From: Lachnospiraceae bacterium P6A3
Lineage (GTDB): Bacteria; Bacillota; Clostridia; Lachnospirales; Lachnospiraceae
NCBI GenBank assembly: GCA_000702085.1
Contig: JNKP01000004.1
Span: 124,001 to 188,000 of the forward strand
Direction of reading: 5' to 3'
Length of the DNA stretch: 64,000 nt
Shown piece by piece: positions 26,689 through 34,474 of this stretch (positions are counted from its first letter, which is position 1; every line of letters begins with the position of its first letter). The notes beneath the pieces were generated by a model. The model was not told where the DNA came from, did no database searches, and saw only the letters and a program-made list of their open reading frames with translations. A program made the translations under genes and the position numbers.

Positions 26689-27759
26689 CTATCTCCCCAT
26701 TTGATATTCTTTTACTATTTCTCTGTATTGTTTACGATATTTTCCAACGTATGCATCCCCATGCATATCCGGAATTGTTCTGTTTATTTCGGCATCGATG
26801 CAATCGCAATAATACATATATGCTTCAATCAAAGATGCATGGAACGGACATTCAGGAATATCAAGTCCCTTTTCACTCATGTGATCGATTTCAAACAGCT
26901 TTTTATATACTGAAATGTATTCTTCGTTAGATGTTACTTTTTCTATCAGATCTCTGATGATCATAGTCTTCTTAAAAGAACTCTTAATCAGATCCATCAG
27001 CCTTGTGACGTCTTCCACCATTATATAATCAACCAATCTGTCATCCAGATTTTCGTAAATTTCATATGAATGGCGGCTTTCCTCATATAATCTCTCGTCC
27101 AAATACTTCATCATATAAATAATTCCTTCTGTGAAGAAAATTCTATACATTTTGGCCTGAGACTTTTTGCGGTCTTTTAACAGCTTAATGATGTTTACAG
27201 CAAGAAGAATTCCCGATTCCGCATCTATAGCGTCAGCCTCCGTCGGGGATGCATTTTTCATATCCTTATAAATTTCAGGATTTTCTACTATTTCTCCCTC
27301 TTCATCAAATTTGACTTCCAGACTTTTTAAACGACTTTCTTTTTTAGTTTTATCAGGATTGTCCGGATCCTCAACCTCTATCATGTCAATGTCAAACGCA
27401 TCGAGAAAAGCTTGATTCAGATTTAGTAAGAAGAAATTGACGAATCCCTTTTCCTTGTCGGGATTATATGTAGCAGTTATAGACTGAATCTCTTCGTCAA
27501 AAATCGATTCATATTCATCATTATGATCCGATCTATTATTGCTCGCCAATCTCATCAATGTTTTTCTGTTTTCAAACAGCATCATGATAACTGAAAAAAA
27601 TACATTTTTGTTATCGATTTCGAAAATATGATTTCCGTTCTCATCATTCTTATAAATATTCCTTCCCCTTTCATCGATTCCAAGAATGATTACATGAGCT
27701 CCGACACCATACTCCCGGACATATTCATCAATCTTCTTCTTTTCTTCTTTAAATCCCAT
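26689..27759 (-). CDS. Sigma-70-like protein in the CARF operon
   Basis: ATG 27759 was chosen because GGAGG lies 8 nt upstream (a longer reading uses GTG). The 356-aa protein is not a standard family by inspection. It resembles divergent sigma-70-like proteins of Lachnospiraceae. DEYESIFDEEIQSITATYNP with DKEKGFVNFFLLNLNQAFLD (about 81-120) looks like a region-2 helix pair. A long acidic linker follows, then KMYRIFFTEGIIYMM (about 203-217) and a helical C-terminus (LVDYIMVEDVTRLMDLI, further ECPFHASLIEAYMYYC) in the region-4-like place. DNA binding is inferred. It sits between a CARF gene and a CARF-HEPN gene. Confidence 0.4.
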   Translation of the reverse strand: MGFKEEKKKIDEYVREYGVGAHVIILGIDERGRNIYKNDENGNHIFEIDNKNVFFSVIMMLFENRKTLMRLASNNRSDHNDEYESIFDEEIQSITATYNPDKEKGFVNFFLLNLNQAFLDAFDIDMIEVEDPDNPDKTKKESRLKSLEVKFDEEGEIVENPEIYKDMKNASPTEADAIDAESGILLAVNIIKLLKDRKKSQAKMYRIFFTEGIIYMMKYLDERLYEESRHSYEIYENLDDRLVDYIMVEDVTRLMDLIKSSFKKTMIIRDLIEKVTSNEEYISVYKKLFEIDHMSEKGLDIPECPFHASLIEAYMYYCDCIDAEINRTIPDMHGDAYVGKYRKQYREIVKEYQMGR

Positions 27760-27761
27760 CG

Positions 27762-28385
27762 TCACTCCTCCAGCCCAAGCAGTCTCCGGATTACAGTTTT
27801 GGGGTCCGTTGCTCCGTCCAAAGACAGATGATTAACGATCTGATTCATGAAAAATGTTGCTGTTACATCATAAAGATAACCGCTCTTAACCTCTCCTGCG
27901 CTTCGGTTTATCTTACCGTATACGATCTTTTCAATGGTAACGTTCTTACAGGTTCTGTAAGCAAAGTTCAAAGCCATCATTTCAACTATGGGAATCGGTT
28001 TTGTTCCGAAGGTTTCGCAGACATACATTCTGTCCTCATCATTAATGTGCGAAATCAGCCTTTCAAACAAAAGCAGCTGAGAATCAATGTTTTCTTCGGG
28101 CTCAGCATCTATAACCGTCCATTTTATCTTTGAAAAATTTTTGCCTAATGCTTCAATCTCATTTTTAAGCACTTCGTAATTCTTTTTCACATCCTCATTA
28201 TCGCGTTCCATCATGCATAAGATTTCTGCTTCCTCATCTTCTTCCAGAAAATTCTCTATTAAAACCGATATCGGAAAAGAAACCGGATTATCTATCACTA
28301 CCGAATCCATATCAACAGGAATGTATAAAATCTTGCTAAGATTATTGCCATATTGCATTGATACATATGTCAGAAATTTTTTCAT
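27762..28385 (-). CDS. Stand-alone CARF-like (TM1812-type) sensor
   Basis: This 207-aa protein has the Rossmann-like organisation of a CARF domain without a fused effector. LTYVSMQYGNNLSKILYIP is near the N-terminus, a ligand-loop-like VCETFGTKPIPIVEMMALNFAY at about 122-143 matches the YIDYTGGVRDISF segment of the CARF-HEPN neighbour, and a short C-terminal helical tail follows. No nuclease motif is visible. It could sense cyclic oligoadenylate and control the adjacent sigma-like protein, act as a ring nuclease, or simply bind ligand. It ends 2 bp before the ATG of the sigma-like gene, so the two should be translated together. Confidence 0.6.
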   Translation of the reverse strand: MKKFLTYVSMQYGNNLSKILYIPVDMDSVVIDNPVSFPISVLIENFLEEDEEAEILCMMERDNEDVKKNYEVLKNEIEALGKNFSKIKWTVIDAEPEENIDSQLLLFERLISHINDEDRMYVCETFGTKPIPIVEMMALNFAYRTCKNVTIEKIVYGKINRSAGEVKSGYLYDVTATFFMNQIVNHLSLDGATDPKTVIRRLLGLEE

Positions 28386-28428
28386 TTCTTTTGTTCTCCT
28401 TTTCTGAAGAATCCATTCTCACTTATAA

Positions 28429-28437
28429 AGTATACCA
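28429..28437 (-). promoter_or_regulatory. Possible extended -10 promoter of the CARF operon
   Basis: On the minus strand TGGTATACT (28437-28429) is an extended -10 box about 44 nt upstream of the CARF start at 28385, in a 106-bp gap after the small protein gene. Upstream of it, TGTAA and TTACA (28440-28461) form a short inverted repeat that could be an operator. A separate start for the CARF, sigma-like and RNase genes is possible besides read-through from site D. Confidence 0.4.
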
Positions 28438-28491
28438 CCTGTAAAATACCCATATATTACAAAAATACCGGATGGACTTGTGCATTTTTCA

Positions 28492-29007
28492 CTACTTAAC
28501 CCTCCTTAATCCGCCCTTTTTATTATTATTCTCAACCATTCTTTTTACGTGCACTTCCAGATCGGCCAACGCGTTCTCAAACGCCATTCTGGAGATTATT
28601 CCGTCATCAACAAATTCATTTACCATTCTGTCGAAACTTTGATAAGGCATGGGGCCCCAGGTATTCTCTTCTTTGTATTCCTTTGCATTATTAATGTTTA
28701 CAGGAACATATCCGTACCTCTCCGTTTCTACCACCCGGAAATAATGGTCCATATGAAACAGCTCTTTTCTGAAGGGTCCGACCTTTCTGATTTTTGAAAA
28801 AAGTTCCCACTTTCTGTCGGTATAGCAGGCTATCATTGCACACATCATGTCATACCCTATCTCATCTTCTCTGGACTTAAATTCTTCCTCGCCTGTGTGT
28901 ATGTCCGGGTATCTTTCACTGCGCATTTTTTCAAGCCTGTATATCATATGTTCAACTTCAACGAATTCAATTAAATACTTCTCTTCCTTAGTCATCTCGG
29001 TGCCCAT
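28492..29007 (-). CDS. Small cytoplasmic protein 2 paired with transglutaminase-like 2
   Basis: ATG 29007 was chosen because GGAGGTGATG precedes it directly. The 171-aa protein is charged and helical, with no signal peptide. It is a paralogue of the protein at 24361-24792: same order of EEK-LIEF at the start and VPVNINNAKEY at about residue 110, with a longer C-terminus ending in a basic NNNKKGGLRRVK. It lies 29 bp after the transglutaminase-like gene, so the two are co-transcribed. Function unknown. Confidence 0.7.
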   Translation of the reverse strand: MGTEMTKEEKYLIEFVEVEHMIYRLEKMRSERYPDIHTGEEEFKSREDEIGYDMMCAMIACYTDRKWELFSKIRKVGPFRKELFHMDHYFRVVETERYGYVPVNINNAKEYKEENTWGPMPYQSFDRMVNEFVDDGIISRMAFENALADLEVHVKRMVENNNKKGGLRRVK

Positions 29008-29036
29008 CACATCACCTCCATTATCGGATTGGTACA

Positions 29037-30119
29037 TCAGAAATAATCCTCCGTGCGCCAGACTGTATGGTACAACATCTGATCCCCGGTCTTGAGCAGA
29101 TATGAATTGCTGTACAGATCCATGACCGAATTTACCGGGTCGTCTTTGGTAACATCGACATAAAGCCACTGACCGTTAACAAACACCGAGTTCCAGGAAT
29201 GGTATCCGCCGGACTCGCCCAGAACAACATTGCAGGGAATATCCAATAAAGCCATGAAATACTCAAAGGTCACCGCATAACCATGACATACTCCGGTTCT
29301 TTCGAACATGAACCCCTGGATTTTACGGCAATTCAGCCCACAACTAAGGTCGTAATGAGCATAGCCGACCATCCAGTCATGTATCGCAATAACCTTCTGA
29401 ACATCTGACATATCAGGGGTAATAATATATGCCGCAACCTGAGCTGCAAGGATCTTTGCATTTGCTTCATCTGTTATTCCCGCTGCGGGTCTGCCTTCAT
29501 ATACACCTATAGTCTTATAATGGTTCCAAAGAGCTGCTTTGTCGGTTCCATAGAGTGCAGCTATATCAGGGTTCATCATTGCATAGTAATTCGCGTCAAA
29601 AAGCGCAGACTCGTCCACATATATTTTGCTGTTAATCGATGCTCTGTACCCATCGTAATCCGCACAGTAGATAAGCATCCACTCGCGGTCGGGATAAGCC
29701 ACTTTAGAATTCTCCAGAATATATCCGTTATTAATAAGAGCAGAAAAAGCAAGAAGCTGCTTCTCTGCCCAGTATCCCTGCATGGGAACAGGCGCGGGTA
29801 CATTATCATAATTACTGACATAGGGAAGCCAGCCGGCGCTTCTTCCGACAGTAAGATAGTGCTGATATAAAGCTTCGGGAGTTCCGCCTACGGCATAAGC
29901 TACCTCGGGATGAGCCCAGGCATAATAATTGTGATCAAATACATTTCCGTCTGACATCATGTGAAGGTGACCCACGCCGCTGTAGGGTCCGGGATCCTGA
30001 ATATCGATATAGGAAATATCCATCGCCTGAACAGACGAAGGAATTAAAAGCGCTCCTATCATTACGCCAACAGCCATAACTACGATTCCTGCTACATTCT
30101 TTATTACATTCTTTTCCAT
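29037..30119 (-). CDS. Secreted transglutaminase-like protein 2
   Basis: ATG 30119 was taken as the start because AAGGAG lies 7 nt upstream; the longer reading begins with TTG. The 360-aa product has a signal peptide (MEKNVIKNVAGIVVMAVGVM onward), FDHNYYAWAHPEVAYAVGG and FDANYYAMMNPDIAALYG repeats, and a C-terminal transglutaminase-like domain. The domain has Cys in RTGVCHGYAVTFEYFM, His in GGYHSWNSVF and Asp in YVDVTKDDP. It is a paralogue of 23149-24192. Site D (30183-30218) is its promoter element, 63 nt upstream. It heads the operon leading to the CARF genes. Confidence 0.8.
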   Translation of the reverse strand: MEKNVIKNVAGIVVMAVGVMIGALLIPSSVQAMDISYIDIQDPGPYSGVGHLHMMSDGNVFDHNYYAWAHPEVAYAVGGTPEALYQHYLTVGRSAGWLPYVSNYDNVPAPVPMQGYWAEKQLLAFSALINNGYILENSKVAYPDREWMLIYCADYDGYRASINSKIYVDESALFDANYYAMMNPDIAALYGTDKAALWNHYKTIGVYEGRPAAGITDEANAKILAAQVAAYIITPDMSDVQKVIAIHDWMVGYAHYDLSCGLNCRKIQGFMFERTGVCHGYAVTFEYFMALLDIPCNVVLGESGGYHSWNSVFVNGQWLYVDVTKDDPVNSVMDLYSNSYLLKTGDQMLYHTVWRTEDYF

Positions 30120-30182
30120 ATTATTTCTCCTTACAGCCGGTACATACGGCAAATTTATTTGTTGTTTTTATCTTTACAATAC

Positions 30183-30218
30183 TAATTAGATGTTTTTTTC
30201 AATTTTTTAACCGTTTTT
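30183..30218 (-). promoter_or_regulatory. Regulon promoter element, site D (transglutaminase-like 2 operon)
   Basis: Minus-strand AAAAACGGTT (30218-30209) is followed after 19 nt by CTAATTA (30189-30183). It lies 63 nt upstream of the ATG at 30119 and just downstream (in the direction of transcription) of the terminator that ends the CRISPR array. Confidence 0.7.
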
Positions 30219-30221
30219 CTC

Positions 30222-30260
30222 AAAAAAATAAAAAACTCTGCCGATAAGCAGAGTTTTTTA
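30222..30260 (-). terminator. Terminator of the CRISPR array
   Basis: AACTCTGC pairs with GCAGAGTT across a six-base loop, with A-runs on the left and T-runs on the right. On the minus strand it directly follows the last repeat, so it should terminate the array transcript. Its position supports minus-strand transcription of the array. Confidence 0.75.
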
Positions 30261-30634
30261 TTTAGGGCCCTGTGCGGGCTTAGATATGTTTAACGAACTG
30301 AAGCCTTTTGCAGCAAAAGCTCAGCAGATGTGTTAATGCCCTGTGCGGGCTTAGATATGTTTAACAGATATGAAGTTAATTTTTATTGGACCATCTGGGT
30401 GTTAATGCCCTGTGCGGGCTTAGATATGTTTAACAAAAAATCAAATTAATTGCCGAAAGGGTACATGGTGTTAATGCCCTGTGCGGGCTTAGATATGTTT
30501 AACGTATGATGAGTCTAATATGTTTATTCGGAGCTTCGTGTTAATGCCCTGTGCGGGCTTAGATTTGTTTAACGGAAAAGTGAAATGAGTAAAGCAGCAC
30601 CTAATACTGTGTTAATGCCCTCTTCGGGCGCAAC
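30259..30634 (-). CRISPR. Short CRISPR array (six repeat units, five spacers)
   Basis: The 36-nt repeat, read on the minus strand, begins GTTAAACATATCTAA, has the hairpin GCCC-GCACA-GGGC, and ends with the 8-nt tail ATTAACAC. The exact 8 nt after the hairpin fit the 5' handle left by Cas6 cleavage. Units lie at 30259-30294 (degenerate beyond the hairpin), 30330-30365, 30399-30434, 30468-30503, 30538-30573 (one mismatch) and 30609-30634 (shortened to 26 nt). Spacers are 35, 33, 33, 34 and 35 nt. It lies 62 bp downstream of the last cas gene. No clear leader is visible. Confidence 0.9.
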
Positions 30635-30696
30635 CAACATTTTCAGCCATCTCGCAAAGGCTACATAAACAGAAGGCTTTCCGGATGCATAAAAAA

Positions 30697-32748
30697 TTAT
30701 GCTTTACCAACCGGATACCACTTGTCTCGTTCAATCCCATTCTTATCCGGCCGCTTTCCTCCATAACGCACTTCAACTCTGCAACCATCGTAATTTTTCT
30801 CAGCATCATAGAAATCTGCTCTTCCACCGTTATCAAGTTTTACATATGCAAATATTCCCTTCGGATTATATCCTGTAACTACTCCTGTATAAGTCTTACC
30901 CTCCTCATATGAAAGATCCTGTCTGTATGAAGTCTTTCCATAATTACCACCGGATCCGTCATCAACAAATTCTTTTGCTTTCAACAATGCCGTATTTGCA
31001 TTCAAAATACTCGGAAGTGTTTGATCAATTTTTCCCGAAGTTTGTTTACTATTAGTATCCCAATTGTCGGAGAACCATTTGTGTGAAGCTGTATCGTTCT
31101 CTTTTTTCCCGGCTCCGGGATTTGTGATAAAGGGGTAGGATACAGTATTCCCCTCAGTGGATCTGATATTCATGATTGTGAGAAGTTCACTGTTCTCCGT
31201 GATATTAAAAGGATTACTTATATCAACAGTCTCATTTTCCGAGATGCCATATGGATTCAGACTTCTTAAATATTCCTTTGTTATAGTTATCTTAGCAGAT
31301 CCAAGGCCAATAGGTTTTCCGTGTCCGATCTTATAACAAAGATCGCTGTCAGCTTTGTTATCTCCAAGTGACAGAGTCCACTTCAGTTCTTCATACTGTT
31401 CTCTGCTTATATCATCAAAATAAACCCTGAATCCGAATGTTTTTCCTTTCTCCACAAGTTCCATTGTGGAGTTTCTTTTTGTCTTTGTTTTCTCTATATA
31501 TGATTCGTCCTGAGAATTATGCCAGTAATACTTTCGACCTCTGAGCGAAATGCCGTCATCGTCGTATGATTTGATGGAAGCTTTATCTTTGCCTGTTGCA
31601 TAAAATGGCATATACGAGGGTCGGGGGCCTCCCAATTCCTTTAAAGTCACAAACGTTCCTTCATATTGTCCGCACGCCAGTTTTGCATCGGTTATCCTTA
31701 CATGGCTACCGATACTTTCATTATTACTCATTCCAAACAAAGCACAGGCCTTACACAAAGAGCTTCTATCATTACAGGGTTTCTTTGCTCCCAGAAAATG
31801 ATCCATTTTTCTCTCATATACTATCCTTCCGACACTTGCAAGAGAAAATTTATGGTTGTTACTTTCATACCACACAGGAATAACAGTTCCGTTTTTTTCT
31901 TTCTCCAGTAGATTATCAAAGCCTTTGTAACAATCACCCTTATCTTCAATATTACGATTGACAGCAGGATCGTTATACATACTGAATATGAGTTTTAATC
32001 CTTCAATATCATCATCGGTAACGGTAATATTCTGTCTGCTTTCCTTTTCAAATATGCTTTCAAAATGTTTTTTCCCGGGCAACGGCTCGCCGATATACAA
32101 ATAGCCTTCTTTTCCCAGATCTTCATTAGCCGAGAATCTATTAACCACGACTCCAACCGATATTTCACGGGATTTCTTTTTGCTGACGTATTCGGTCAAT
32201 GCAGAAAAGCTGACTTTCTGGCCATATTTGTAATTGGATTCCAGCTCATTTCTGGAAATCCTCTGAGCTTCTTTAAATTCCGGAAGATTAAAAGCTACAT
32301 ATTGAGGATCTTGAATAATGATGAGATATCTCTTTGCAGAGTAAAGCACCCACTTTCCTCCTTCATAAATAAGGAGTCCGGGCTTTCCTGCTTCAGTCAT
32401 CCCTGCTCTTTTGGTAAATATGTAATTTTCATCCGCAGTTACAAGGCATGAATCGGATGCGGTTTCATAGACTGTTCTTACGCAGCCGCGAATAGAGCTT
32501 CCGGGAATCATAGGTATATTATCCACAGGGTCCCTGAAGAATGAATATACCCCGTGACCATTAGCTTCTCTTTCTTTAAGTTCGGGAATAGCCAGAGGTG
32601 TTTTGGTAATAAGCTCACAATCGAAATATCCGCTGATCTTATCCTCTCCATAATAATCAGCAACAGGTTTTCTCGGCGTATTCTTCCAGTCAACACGGAC
32701 AAAGTTATAGGGATTGATAAACTTAATATCTGTATTCTTATATCCCAT
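30697..32748 (-). CDS. TIGR03986-type CRISPR RAMP protein with OB-like C-terminus
   Basis: The 683-aa protein is the last cas gene. Its RAMP character is shown by YSFFRDPVDNIPMIPGSSIRGCVRTVYE (about residues 68-95, the helix that follows the PxSSxxG loop) and by a zinc-like CKACALFGMSN near residue 345. GKPIGLGSAKITI (about 500) is a glycine-rich loop. The last 60 residues, including YTGVVTGYNPKGIFAYVKLD, look like an S1/cold-shock OB-fold. It would be a Cas7-like backbone subunit binding crRNA in a III-D-like complex. The end lies 62 bp before the array. Confidence 0.7.
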   Translation of the reverse strand: MGYKNTDIKFINPYNFVRVDWKNTPRKPVADYYGEDKISGYFDCELITKTPLAIPELKEREANGHGVYSFFRDPVDNIPMIPGSSIRGCVRTVYETASDSCLVTADENYIFTKRAGMTEAGKPGLLIYEGGKWVLYSAKRYLIIIQDPQYVAFNLPEFKEAQRISRNELESNYKYGQKVSFSALTEYVSKKKSREISVGVVVNRFSANEDLGKEGYLYIGEPLPGKKHFESIFEKESRQNITVTDDDIEGLKLIFSMYNDPAVNRNIEDKGDCYKGFDNLLEKEKNGTVIPVWYESNNHKFSLASVGRIVYERKMDHFLGAKKPCNDRSSLCKACALFGMSNNESIGSHVRITDAKLACGQYEGTFVTLKELGGPRPSYMPFYATGKDKASIKSYDDDGISLRGRKYYWHNSQDESYIEKTKTKRNSTMELVEKGKTFGFRVYFDDISREQYEELKWTLSLGDNKADSDLCYKIGHGKPIGLGSAKITITKEYLRSLNPYGISENETVDISNPFNITENSELLTIMNIRSTEGNTVSYPFITNPGAGKKENDTASHKWFSDNWDTNSKQTSGKIDQTLPSILNANTALLKAKEFVDDGSGGNYGKTSYRQDLSYEEGKTYTGVVTGYNPKGIFAYVKLDNGGRADFYDAEKNYDGCRVEVRYGGKRPDKNGIERDKWYPVGKA

Positions 32749-32750
32749 GA

Positions 32751-33212
32751 TTATCCCTCCTCAAATCCGACAACACGCCAATCCTTAATCCTGACCTGTC
32801 CGGTTGATGAATATTGGTCCAAATAGTATCTGATCCTTACCTTTGCACTGTTGGTTTTTTCTATAGGAAGATTATAAATACATCCGCCCGTGGAATGCAC
32901 TTTTCCGTCTTTCTTATCTATGCTTCCGTTGACATCAAGATACTGAATCTCGTCATAGTGATCAGAGCCCGTAGTATCATCAAGAATTCTTTCGTAAAAA
33001 TCTTTTCCTACCGTGGATCTGAACAATTTATATTCTGCCCCTGTATTAAATACTCTTATCTCAAGAACCTTGTCTTTTTTCGTATCAAATCCGTATTTAG
33101 CGAAATTATCCGCTTTATCTATGATGTATTCATCCGTCAGAGCAGCGATGAAATAGCTGTTCGATTTCTGAAGATACTCTCCAATTTTTCCCGGATATTC
33201 AACCCTGCTCAT
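32751..33212 (-). CDS. Csx19-like type III-D protein
   Basis: This 153-aa protein fits the Csx19 pattern from type III-D loci: FAKYGFDTKKDKVLEIRVFN (about residues 38-57, like the LREARLF part) and, at the end, YYLDQYSSTGQVRIKDWRVVG (the G-Q-x-x-x-x-x-R-L-V-G finish). It has no catalytic motif and is presumed to be a subunit of the effector complex. Assignment rests on remembered family pattern, so it needs a profile search. It lies 2 bp upstream of the TIGR03986-type gene. Confidence 0.55.
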   Translation of the reverse strand: MSRVEYPGKIGEYLQKSNSYFIAALTDEYIIDKADNFAKYGFDTKKDKVLEIRVFNTGAEYKLFRSTVGKDFYERILDDTTGSDHYDEIQYLDVNGSIDKKDGKVHSTGGCIYNLPIEKTNSAKVRIRYYLDQYSSTGQVRIKDWRVVGFEEG

Positions 33213-34474
33213 CGGAACGCCTCCTTTATCTCATTAAAGATCATGTCATATACATGTCTTCCATCAAGACCGTCTTGCATTTCCTTGCCGTTTATCGATG
33301 TAATCCGGAATATACCGCGTCCTATGGATGTTGCTCCTCCGATGGCTAGAAGTCCAAAGTGAAGGTCCGATAATGTAGCAGCAAGTGCGGATGCATCATT
33401 TTCATTAATGCGTTCTTTTCCGCTCCATCTTATATCCAGTTCGGTTTCTCCACCCATACAGATCTTTTCCGTAAACAGCGCCCCGGAAACCGTTCCACCG
33501 GTAAATCTGTCTATTGCATTTCTGGAAATAACTTTATCTTTAGAATCCTTTATTTCTGATTCACTGAATGACAGCTCAGAGCGTTTTGTTTCTTTTCCTG
33601 CTGTTCCGAATACCTTATCAACATCTGCGCCCATCTCCTCCATCCTGTGGCGAATCGCACCGGCCCAGGTTGTTCCGGGTATCACGGGAGCATAGTTGTT
33701 ATCGTTTGCGGTATGGGATTTAAGCTGTTCCATATCCGGAGAGGTGCTGTCGCCTTCGTTTACTTCGGTTGTATATCTTCTTATGGATAATCCTCCCTGC
33801 AAAGCAAGCTTAAGAGTAAGGGTTTTATCCGCACCCGTGCTTATATCAATTCCTGCAGATTGCCAGTGACTGCCTGATTCAATATCAAAATCCAGCCATT
33901 TATCTACTTCATCTTTGTTCTCAAGGTTAAAGCAAACCGAGTTGATGCTGTTAATTTTGATCTCTCCGAAGCCTCTTGTGCACTTACCGCCGAATGAAAG
34001 ACCGGATGAAACTGCTCTTTTAAGAACGCTCTCAACATAGTCTTTATCAGATTCATCGTAATAACTCTGCTCGATATAGGTAATAAGCTCCGTGCCGGCC
34101 TCAAGCACCTCCATATCAAACTTAGCTCCGTCCTTGGCGGTTTTATATTCGTCAAGAGCAACACTGTCCCTTATGGATACATATAATGATTTATTCGACT
34201 CACTGACAATGGCATCATAGAATATTACTCTGCTCTCCGATCTTCCACCCGAATTTTTATCTATTTCTCCGAAATATTTCTTTTTATCACCATCGTCAGC
34301 CATTTTGGAAGACATTACCCCGGCGATGGAGGATGCGGGGATATACGGCATACCCACAGAATTCCTGAGAATATCTCTGTCAGTCTTTTCACCCTCTCCG
34401 TATCCGATATTCATGGGAGACTGAAGAGTAAACTTTATACGATAATATTTTTTCTTTATTATCTTACTCATCAT
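33209..34474 (-). CDS. Tandem-RAMP Cas7-like protein (Csm3-type)
   Basis: The 421-aa protein contains two RAMP units. The first has FTLQSPMNIGYGEGEKT, then PYIPASSIAGVMS (about residues 35-55) and ends with FGGKCTRGFGEIKI (about 180). The second has GGLSIRRYTTEV and PVIPGTTWAGAIRHRM (about 265-282), ending with ATSIGRGIFRITS. RAMP proteins of this type form the crRNA-binding backbone and cut target RNA. The 4-bp overlap with Csx10 shows it is co-translated. The two units may be a fusion of Cas7 subunits. Confidence 0.75.
   Translation of the reverse strand: MMSKIIKKKYYRIKFTLQSPMNIGYGEGEKTDRDILRNSVGMPYIPASSIAGVMSSKMADDGDKKKYFGEIDKNSGGRSESRVIFYDAIVSESNKSLYVSIRDSVALDEYKTAKDGAKFDMEVLEAGTELITYIEQSYYDESDKDYVESVLKRAVSSGLSFGGKCTRGFGEIKINSINSVCFNLENKDEVDKWLDFDIESGSHWQSAGIDISTGADKTLTLKLALQGGLSIRRYTTEVNEGDSTSPDMEQLKSHTANDNNYAPVIPGTTWAGAIRHRMEEMGADVDKVFGTAGKETKRSELSFSESEIKDSKDKVISRNAIDRFTGGTVSGALFTEKICMGGETELDIRWSGKERINENDASALAATLSDLHFGLLAIGGATSIGRGIFRITSINGKEMQDGLDGRHVYDMIFNEIKEAFR

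Noticed and set aside
24848-28385. A CalpL/CalpT/CalpS-type (SAVED-Lon) CRISPR sigma system
   Set aside because: No Lon protease or anti-sigma MazF-like partner is visible; the arrangement is CARF plus a sigma-like protein instead.
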